Assembly (NCBI GenBank): GCA_023475455.1
Contig: JAMCVR010000011.1
Coordinates: 1-9,034 of the forward strand
Reading direction: 5' to 3'
From: Thermoplasmatota archaeon
GTDB taxonomy: Bacteria; Pseudomonadota; Gammaproteobacteria; Burkholderiales; Thiobacillaceae
Length of the DNA stretch: 9,034 nt
The position numbers were made by a program, and so were the translations under genes. Shown one piece after another: positions 1 through 3,957 of this stretch; within the stretch, counting starts at the first letter, position 1; each line of letters starts with the position of its first letter. The notes under the pieces were generated by a model. That model ran no database searches. It was given only the letters and a program-made list of their open reading frames with translations, and was not told the DNA's origin.

Positions 1-376
1 AAGACATTCGAGGGCTGGGGCTACGCCGTGTTCGGCCAGGTGGTCGACGGCATGGACGTGGTCGACGCCATCGTCGCGGTGCCGCGCGGCAATCGCGGCC
101 CGCATGGCGATGTCCCCATCGAACCGGCCGACAACGGCCTGAAAAACCTGCGCGGCACCCTGGCGATGGCGCGCACCGGCGACCCTCACTCGGCGTCCTC
201 GCAGTTTTTCATCAACGTGGCCGACAATTATTTCCTCAACCATCGCGGCAAGACATTCGAGGGCTGGGGCTACGCCGTGTTCGGCCAGGTGGTCGACGGC
301 ATGGACGTGGTCGACGCCATCGTCGCGGTGCCGCGCGGCAATCGCGGCCCGCATGGCGATGTCCCCATCGAACCGG
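1..376 (+). repeat. Direct tandem duplication, 127-bp copies, period 249 bp
   Basis: Bases 1-127 and 250-376 are identical, with the copies starting 249 bp apart (83 codons), so the reading frame is kept. The match ends where copy 1 continues into CCGACAAC (the ADNG codons) and copy 2 into TGGTGATG (the authentic C-terminus). The left limit cannot be seen because copy 1 begins at the window edge. Confidence 0.95.
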
Positions 377-423
377 TGGTGATGCAGCGCGTCACCCTGC
401 TGCCCGAGGCGGCCCAGCCCTGA
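1..423 (+). CDS. Cyclophilin-type peptidyl-prolyl cis-trans isomerase, 3' part with internal duplication
   Basis: This is a cyclophilin-family prolyl isomerase, which catalyses cis-trans isomerisation of Xaa-Pro bonds during protein folding. Frame 1 is open from the first base to TGA at 421-423, so the N-terminus lies outside the window. The frame contains the family core [16 protein letters not shown], then [18 protein letters not shown] and [18 protein letters not shown], ending in DVPIEPVV, which is the usual C-terminus of PpiB-like proteins. The FFINVADN and GYAVFG blocks form the active-site region of the family. The block from [13 protein letters not shown] to DVPIEP occurs twice (bases 1-127 and 250-376, identical), so the first copy sits wrongly in front of ADNGLKN. 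A normal protein would have it only once, at the C-terminus. No signal peptide can be judged, so a cytoplasmic PpiB or periplasmic PpiA assignment stays open. Family assignment is firm; the duplicated form is doubtful. Confidence 0.9.
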   Translation, partial: KTFEGWGYAVFGQVVDGMDVVDAIVAVPRGNRGPHGDVPIEPADNGLKNLRGTLAMARTGDPHSASSQFFINVADNYFLNHRGKTFEGWGYAVFGQVVDGMDVVDAIVAVPRGNRGPHGDVPIEPVVMQRVTLLPEAAQP

Positions 424-525
424 CTTTTTGCAGCAACTGTCCATGCCAATGCCCGCCCTCTCCCCAACCCTGATAGAACTACTAGCCATTCGACTAAGCC
501 CGCAAGTGGGCAAGTCGCTGGTTAT

Positions 526-540
526 CCCCCATCCAGGGGG
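526..540 (+). promoter_or_regulatory. GC hairpin next to the permease ribosome binding site
   Basis: Five C (526-530) and five G (536-540) flank the loop ATCCA. The Shine-Dalgarno-like AGGGAG (541-546) follows directly, eight bases before the ATG at 555. The hairpin could affect access of ribosomes to the permease start. No recognisable cobalamin riboswitch boxes were seen in the 131-bp gap after the isomerase gene, so a regulatory role is only a suggestion. Confidence 0.3.
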
Positions 541-554
541 AGGGAGCGAACGTA

Positions 555-1487
555 ATGCCCAAGGCGATTAACGCCAAACTGCTGCTGCTCGGGCTGGCCG
601 CGCCGCTCGCCATCGCGCTCGGCCTGATGGCGGGCGCGCTGCCAGCCGACCGCGATTTGGCGATGCAGATCCTCGCCGAACTGCGCGCGCCGCGCGTGGC
701 GGCGGCATTCGCCTGCGGCGGCCTGCTGGCGCTGGCGGGCGCGCTGATGCAGACGCTGTTCCGCAATCCGCTCGCCGAACCCTATCTGCTCGGCGTGTCC
801 GGCGGCGCCGGCCTGCTGGCCCTGCTCGGCATGGCGGCGGGGCTGGCGTGGCCATGGGTGTCGGCGCTGGCGTTCGCCGGCAGCCTGCTGGCGCTTATGC
901 TTGCCGCCGCCCTCGGCGGACGGCTGCTGGCGCGCGACCACACGCCGCTCTTGCTCGCCGGCGTGATGCTGGCGGCCGGCTTCGGCGCCCTGATCGCGCT
1001 GGTGCTCTCCGTGACCCCGGCCGAGCGCCTGCCTGGCATGCTGTTCTTCCTGATGGGCGACCTGGCGTGGACCAGCCAGCCCGCGCTGCTGTGGGCGGCG
1101 CTGCTGCTGGCAGTGGGCGCCGCGCTGGGCTTGTCCAGACGGCTCGACGTGCTGCAATTGGCACCGCTGAAAGCCACGTCGCTGGGCGTGGCCGTCGCCC
1201 CCACGCGCTGGATGCTGTTCACCCTGGCCGGCGCCTGCACCTCCCTGGTCGTCGCGCAGGCCGGCAGCATCGGCTTCGTCGGCCTGATGGTGCCGCATGC
1301 GCTGAGGAAACTCGGCTTTGCCGGCCACCGCGTCCTGCTGCCCGCCTGCGCACTGGCCGGCGGCAGCCTGCTGGTGCTGGCCGACGCGCTGGCGCGCACC
1401 GTGATCGAACCGCGCGAATTGCCGGTGGGCGTGCTGACTGCCCTGCTCGGGGTGCCGATGATGCTGTGGCTGCTGCGCAGGCCATGA
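555..1487 (+). CDS. FecCD/BtuC-family ABC transporter permease
   Basis: This 310-residue inner-membrane permease belongs to the FecCD family, which forms the channel of importers for vitamin B12, haem or ferric siderophores together with a BtuD/FecE ATPase and a periplasmic binding protein. The family block LRAPRVAAAFACGGLLALAG, followed by MQTLFRNPLAEPYLLGVSGGAG (about residues 43-86), is typical. The segment GSIGFVGLMVPHALRK carries the cytoplasmic coupling motif that contacts the ATPase, and the end LTALLGVPMMLWLLRR is a normal family C-terminus. Most of the chain is hydrophobic. At 310 residues it is slightly short for the family. The ATG at 555 is chosen because AGGGAG lies eight bases upstream. 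The likely partner ATPase starts only at 3145, after 1.65 kb of accessory DNA, and no binding protein gene is visible. The substrate cannot be told from sequence. Confidence 0.9.
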   Translation: MPKAINAKLLLLGLAAPLAIALGLMAGALPADRDLAMQILAELRAPRVAAAFACGGLLALAGALMQTLFRNPLAEPYLLGVSGGAGLLALLGMAAGLAWPWVSALAFAGSLLALMLAAALGGRLLARDHTPLLLAGVMLAAGFGALIALVLSVTPAERLPGMLFFLMGDLAWTSQPALLWAALLLAVGAALGLSRRLDVLQLAPLKATSLGVAVAPTRWMLFTLAGACTSLVVAQAGSIGFVGLMVPHALRKLGFAGHRVLLPACALAGGSLLVLADALARTVIEPRELPVGVLTALLGVPMMLWLLRRP

Positions 1488-1504
1488 ATCCGGAATTCCG
1501 ACCA

Positions 1505-1538
1505 TTGAAACGGTAGCATTTCTGCTACCATAAACAGC
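1505..1538 (+). promoter_or_regulatory. Promoter with palindromic operator for the toxin-antitoxin pair
   Basis: A perfect inverted repeat, GGTAGCA (1512-1518) / TGCTACC (1523-1529) with loop TTTC, lies just before the PIN gene. TTGAAA at 1505-1510 resembles a -35 box, and CATAAA at 1529-1534 (18-bp spacing) or TACCAT at 1526-1531 (15 bp) a -10 box, so the palindrome fills the spacer. This is the expected place for binding of an antitoxin or toxin-antitoxin complex, as in autoregulated modules. No Shine-Dalgarno sequence precedes the ATG at 1539, so transcription from this promoter could give a nearly leaderless mRNA. The inverted repeat is seen directly; its function is inferred. Confidence 0.5.
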
Positions 1539-1967
1539 ATGGCTCACCGGGTAGTCATCGACACGAACATCTTCGTAGGCGCTTGCCTGGGGCAAGGCGC
1601 GTCGCACCGAGTCGTGGCGGCCTGTCTGCGCGGTGAATGCCTGCCGCTGATGAGCGCGGCGCTGTTTGCAGAATACGAGGATGTGCTGGGGCGAGCCGAG
1701 TTGTTCAAGTCATCCCGGCTGACACCTGACGAGCGGGACGAATTGCTGGACATATTCCTCGCGGCTTGCAGCTGGACGCGCATCTACTTCGCCTGGCGCC
1801 CCAATCTGCCGGATGAAGCGGATAACCATCTGGTGGAATTGGCTGTGGCGGGCGGCGCGCGTTTCGTGGTGACCCGGAATCTGCGCGACGTTACCCGCAT
1901 GGAACTCCGCTTCCCCGAACTGCGGGTGGTAAGCCCCGAGGATTTTCTCAAGGAGATCAAGACATGA
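1539..1967 (+). CDS. PIN-domain ribonuclease toxin of a toxin-antitoxin pair
   Basis: This 142-residue protein has the plan of PIN-domain toxins, Mg2+-dependent endoribonucleases that cleave tRNA, rRNA or mRNA when free of antitoxin. The first acidic residue is D8 in VVIDTNIF. E45 lies in FAEYEDVL, D95 in PDEADNHLVELA, and the C-terminal part has FVVTRNLRDV (N114, D117), where other PIN proteins carry TGDxxL. All expected acidic positions are present, so the nuclease is probably intact. It resembles the group annotated as 'putative toxin-antitoxin system toxin component, PIN family' rather than classical VapC. Its TGA overlaps the antitoxin ATG (ATGA, 1964-1967), giving translational coupling. 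The toxin comes first, the reverse of the usual vapBC order. The start at 1539 is supported by the adjacent palindrome and by the motif lying at the usual distance from the N-terminus. Target RNA unknown. Confidence 0.85.
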   Translation: MAHRVVIDTNIFVGACLGQGASHRVVAACLRGECLPLMSAALFAEYEDVLGRAELFKSSRLTPDERDELLDIFLAACSWTRIYFAWRPNLPDEADNHLVELAVAGGARFVVTRNLRDVTRMELRFPELRVVSPEDFLKEIKT

Positions 1968-2182
1968 GTGCATTGACCCTACGCCTGCCCGACGACAAGC
2001 ACGAACGCCTGCGCGCCCTGGCGCAAAGCCGCGGCACCAGCGTCAATCGTTTGCTGGATGAAGTGACGACGCTGCTGCTGGCGGAATTCGACGCGGAAAC
2101 CCGGTTCCGCCTGCGCGCCCAACGGGGAGCGGGTAAAACCGCGCGCGGCCTCGATTTGTTGGACAAGGCTACGGGCAAATAG
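1964..2182 (+). CDS. Ribbon-helix-helix antitoxin partner of the PIN toxin
   Basis: This small 72-residue protein has an N-terminal strand ALTLRLPD (residues 3-10), helix KHERLRALAQSRG, then TSVNRLLDEVTTLLLAEF. This is the strand-helix-helix pattern of CopG/Arc DNA-binding proteins. Such antitoxins bind operator DNA as dimers through the N-terminal strand and block the toxin with their C-terminal part. Here that part (about residues 43-72) is charged and contains RAQRGAGKTARGLDLLDKA. AAGGAG at 1950-1955, eight bases before the ATG, is a good ribosome binding site inside the toxin gene. The start overlaps the toxin stop, so both are made from one mRNA, probably controlled at the palindrome 1512-1529. 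The fold is clear; the pairing is inferred from overlap. Confidence 0.8.
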   Translation: MSALTLRLPDDKHERLRALAQSRGTSVNRLLDEVTTLLLAEFDAETRFRLRAQRGAGKTARGLDLLDKATGK

Positions 2183-2212
2183 CAAACCCAGACGACATTA
2201 AGAGGTGGAACG

Positions 2213-2395
2213 ATGAAAACCGTGACGCTTGACATCCGCTCGCCTTCAGACGCGATGACGGACTTCGTCCAGGCCTGGAAGACAGGCAAACCCCAACGTT
2301 TGCAAAAGCCATTTTCAAGCGGGCATCTAAAACTGGGCGATTCAAAAAGCCATAACACTGTGTTCAAGTGGGACGTTATGCGTCGTATCCAATAG
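2213..2395 (+). pseudogene. Truncated small ORF with antitoxin-like N-terminus
   Basis: The frame encodes 60 residues and has a strong ribosome binding site (AAGAGG at 2200-2205, seven bases before ATG). The first 28 or so residues (MKTVTLDIRS, then AWKTGKPQ) recall, from memory, the N-terminus of winged-helix DNA-binding antitoxins of the HVO_A0114/TumA type, which are about 100 residues or longer. After that the sequence no longer looks like that family. The final codons (VMRRIQ) come from the cassette beyond the proposed recombination point at 2375/2376. The simplest reading is a gene start whose remainder was lost when the attC-type sequence and cassette arrived. It could also be a genuine short protein. 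Family resemblance is tentative and needs a profile search. Confidence 0.4.
2351..2381 (+). repeat. attC-like 5' half site at the cassette's left border
   Basis: CATAAC (2351-2356) is followed by seven bases and then TCAAGTGGGAC (2364-2374), the R''-N7-L'' plan of integron attC sites. The complete attC at 3076 has the same spacing (TAAT-N7-TCAAC.GGAC). Here L'' runs straight into GTTATGC (2375-2381) without a loop or an L' arm, so the site is a half or a hybrid. CATAAC and GTTATG are complementary and could form a short hairpin. The point between G2375 and T2376 is the proposed left edge of the cassette. Confidence 0.5.
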
Positions 2396-3134
2396 CCCCA
2401 GTCATGACTGCTGAACTTCTCCAAACCATCCTGATCGCCGTAGTGACGAATGGCGCCGTACTGGCTCTATTCCTCTGGGTCTTCAAAGTTGCATTCGAGA
2501 AGGCACTCGATAAGCGAGTAAAACTTTACGAAAAAGAACTTGAACTGCAGCACAAAAAGTCATTTCATCGCTTTAGCAAAGTCTTCGACGAGCAAGCCGA
2601 AACACTCCGCGATGTTTACGCACAACTCGTTGAACTCAACGACCGCGCTGCCTACCTGGCCTATCACTATCAAGTCTTCGAAAAACACCCTGACCTACTT
2701 GAGCGCTACCGCATTCCAGAAACAGGCAGCGCCGTAGAGTGGGATCGTTATTTGAAAAACACCCTATCCGCGAAACCCGAAGACGCCCGCGCCGAAGAGC
2801 TTGCCAACGCAGCCTCGCAAGCCCTAAAGAAGTTTCGCCCTCGCCGAATATATTTCTTGCCTACCACGGCCAATGATGTTGAGCGTCTGATGAGCCTATT
2901 TCTTTTCGTAGGCTCGGAGTTCCGAAACGTAAATTACCGAGACCCACATACTCTTGAGCAAATCATCGCGCCGGAAGTCATCGACGCATGGAAGCGAGCG
3001 CTATCAGCAAGCCAGGTGCTTTTCCCGCAGCTTGAAGATCTGTTTCGTCAGCACCTTGGTCATGGCACCCACGACGCATAATCCGGCAATCAACCGGACC
3101 TGCGAAGAGCCACACAGGCCAGTTACTTTGAACG
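2376..3134 (+). mobile_element. Single integron-type gene cassette (759 bp), no integrase nearby
   Basis: The unit runs from TTATGC (2376) to G3134, the bases where IntI-type recombination (G^TTRRRY) would cut. It contains a single ORF (2404-3081) whose stop lies inside the attC R'' box, the compact layout of gene cassettes. The key test is internal: R'' at 3076-3082 (GCATAAT) is complementary at six of seven positions to GTTATGC, which would be rebuilt from G3134 plus the first bases of the cassette on circularisation. The unit is clearly AT-richer than the surrounding genes and uses A/T-ending codons, a sign of transfer. No intI gene or attI site is present, so this would be a cassette inserted at a secondary site or left over from a lost array. 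Confidence 0.65.
2404..3081 (+). CDS. Unrecognised cassette protein: N-terminal membrane helix plus coiled coil
   Basis: This 225-residue protein is not assigned to a named family. Residues about 5-28 (LLQTILIAVVTNGAVLALFL and following) form one hydrophobic helix, likely an N-terminal membrane anchor with the rest in the cytoplasm. Residues about 29-75 are highly charged and heptad-like (KALDKRVKLYEKELELQHKK, then the FSKVFDEQAETLRDVYAQLVEL region), suggesting a coiled coil. The remainder is mixed helical with no visible catalytic motif. Proteins of this plan (anchor, KELEL-type coil, then a 'lyxxLvel' helix) are common hypothetical proteins in accessory DNA, by recollection only. ATG 2404 is preferred over the in-frame GTG at 2368, which lies outside the cassette border; there is no clear Shine-Dalgarno sequence. 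Codon use is far more A/T-rich than in the flanking genes. A role in phage defence or stress is possible but unsupported by motif. Confidence 0.8.
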   Translation: MTAELLQTILIAVVTNGAVLALFLWVFKVAFEKALDKRVKLYEKELELQHKKSFHRFSKVFDEQAETLRDVYAQLVELNDRAAYLAYHYQVFEKHPDLLERYRIPETGSAVEWDRYLKNTLSAKPEDARAEELANAASQALKKFRPRRIYFLPTTANDVERLMSLFLFVGSEFRNVNYRDPHTLEQIIAPEVIDAWKRALSASQVLFPQLEDLFRQHLGHGTHDA

Positions 3135-3140
3135 TTGGCC
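3076..3140 (+). repeat. attC recombination site of the cassette
   Basis: R'' is GCATAAT (3076-3082), followed by a 7-base spacer, L'' (TCAACCGGACCTG, 3090-3102), a 12-base loop, L' (CAGGCCAGTTACTTTGA, 3115-3131) and R' GTTGGCC (3134-3140). L'' and L' pair as CCTG/CAGG, then an unpaired A3098, then GG/CC, one mismatch and CAA/TTG-type pairs (A3092, A3093 and C3094 with T3124, T3123 and G3122). A one-sided extrahelical base in the stem is typical of attC. The 3' part agrees well with the CTKANCTCVRRCGTTRRRY consensus. The loop is short, giving a site of about 65 bp, close to the smallest known attC sites. Confidence 0.65.
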
Positions 3141-3144
3141 CTCA

Positions 3145-3918
3145 ATGCCCAACTTGTCCATGAGCCTGACCACCCAACACCTCTCCCTCCGTACCGGCAC
3201 CCGCACGCTGGTCGATTCGCTCGACCTCGCGCTTGAACCTGGCGAAGTGCTCGGCATCCTCGGCGCCAACGGTGCCGGCAAGTCGACGCTGCTGACGGTG
3301 CTGGCGGGCCTTGCCGCCCCGGCGCACGGCCGCGTCACGCTCGACGGCCAACCTCTCACCAGCCTGCCGCCGCTCACCCGCGCGCAGCACATCGGCCTGC
3401 TGCCACAGGGCGACGAGGGCTGGTTCTTCGGCAGCGTGTCCGACTTCGTCGCGCTCGGACATTTCCCCTTCGACGTAGCTCAGGGCAGGCTATTCGGCGG
3501 GCCGGTGCCCGATCTGGCGCCGCACCTCGCCAGCTGGGAATTGGCTGATCTCGCTAACCGCCCGCTCGATACCCTCTCCGGCGGCGAGCGCCAGCGCGCG
3601 CGGCTGGCGCAGCTGGCGGTGCAGCAGCCGCGCATCGCGCTGCTCGACGAGCCGCTGACTCATCTCGACCCGGCCCATCAGGCGCGGCTGCTGGCGTGGG
3701 CGCGCAGCGAAGCCGACGCCGGGAGGACGGTGGTGCTGACCCTGCACGACCCCAACTGGGCGGCCTGTCACTGCGACCGCCTGCTGTTCCTGCACGGCGA
3801 CGGGCGCTGGCAGTTGGGCTCACCCGCTGAACTGCTCACGCCGGGCTCGCTGGAAGCCCTGTACGGCCCCGGCACGGCAGCGCTGTGGCGGCAGGGCGGG
3901 CAATCCCAGGCTGTATAA
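3145..3918 (+). CDS. BtuD/FecE-type ABC transporter ATP-binding protein
   Basis: This 257-residue ATPase powers FecCD-type importers. It shows Walker A GANGAGKST (residues 40-48), Q-loop Q88 in LLPQ, signature LSGGE (144-148), Walker B IALLDEP (164-170, catalytic E169), a D-loop at LTHLDP and switch H201 in TLHD. All catalytic elements are present. It is the natural partner of the permease at 555-1487, now separated from it by accessory DNA; the start lies 11 bases after the attC recombination point. ATG 3145 is the first start; ATG 3160 (MSLTTQHLSL) fits the usual short N-terminus equally well, and neither has a clear Shine-Dalgarno sequence. Residues 108-116 are encoded by a dispersed-repeat-like sequence. 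Substrate unknown (corrinoid, haem or siderophore). Confidence 0.9.
   Translation: MPNLSMSLTTQHLSLRTGTRTLVDSLDLALEPGEVLGILGANGAGKSTLLTVLAGLAAPAHGRVTLDGQPLTSLPPLTRAQHIGLLPQGDEGWFFGSVSDFVALGHFPFDVAQGRLFGGPVPDLAPHLASWELADLANRPLDTLSGGERQRARLAQLAVQQPRIALLDEPLTHLDPAHQARLLAWARSEADAGRTVVLTLHDPNWAACHCDRLLFLHGDGRWQLGSPAELLTPGSLEALYGPGTAALWRQGGQSQAV
3466..3491 (+). repeat. Dispersed-repeat-like sequence read in frame within the ATPase gene
   Basis: These 26 bases (CCCTTCGACGTAGCTCAGGG and six more) closely match the core of a palindromic repeat I know from many GC-rich genomes, usually intergenic, in the form CCTTCGACnnnGCTCAGGnCAGGCT. Here it is translated as PFDVAQGRL (residues 108-116), in the variable stretch between the Q-loop and the LSGGE signature, where length changes are tolerated. 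The frame stays open. Whether it is a true repeat copy needs a genome search. Confidence 0.5.
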
Positions 3919-3919
3919 T
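3914..3919 (+). promoter_or_regulatory. Possible -10 box upstream of pcnB
   Basis: TATAAT is a perfect -10 hexamer overlapping the ATPase stop codon (TAA, 3916-3918), 39 bases before the pcnB ATG. No convincing -35 box is found 16-18 bases upstream (the region is GC-rich), so an activator-dependent promoter or chance are both possible. Confidence 0.3.
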
Positions 3920-3957
3920 CGCCCTTTGGTTTGCATTCCCCCGCTCCCGCGTTCCCC

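Noticed and set aside
424..554. Cobalamin riboswitch upstream of the permease
   Set aside because: The gap is only 131 bases and none of the conserved B12-box sequences could be recognised.
1484..1516. Ten-codon frame (MNPEFRPLKR) overlapping the permease stop
   Set aside because: Too short and without support as a gene; possibly the trace of a coupled start but not annotatable.
522..1607. 361-residue open frame on the - strand opposite the permease
   Set aside because: Rich in Gln, His, Arg and Ala with no domain pattern; it mirrors the codon bias of the + strand permease.
2304..2375. A further attC around TCAAGCGGGC at 2315-2324
   Set aside because: The L''-like core is good, but no TAAC lies seven bases upstream (AAAA instead) and no complementary L' arm follows.
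2368..2403. GTG start at 2368 for the cassette protein
   Set aside because: It would begin outside the cassette and put a non-hydrophobic lead before the membrane helix; ATG 2404 fits better.
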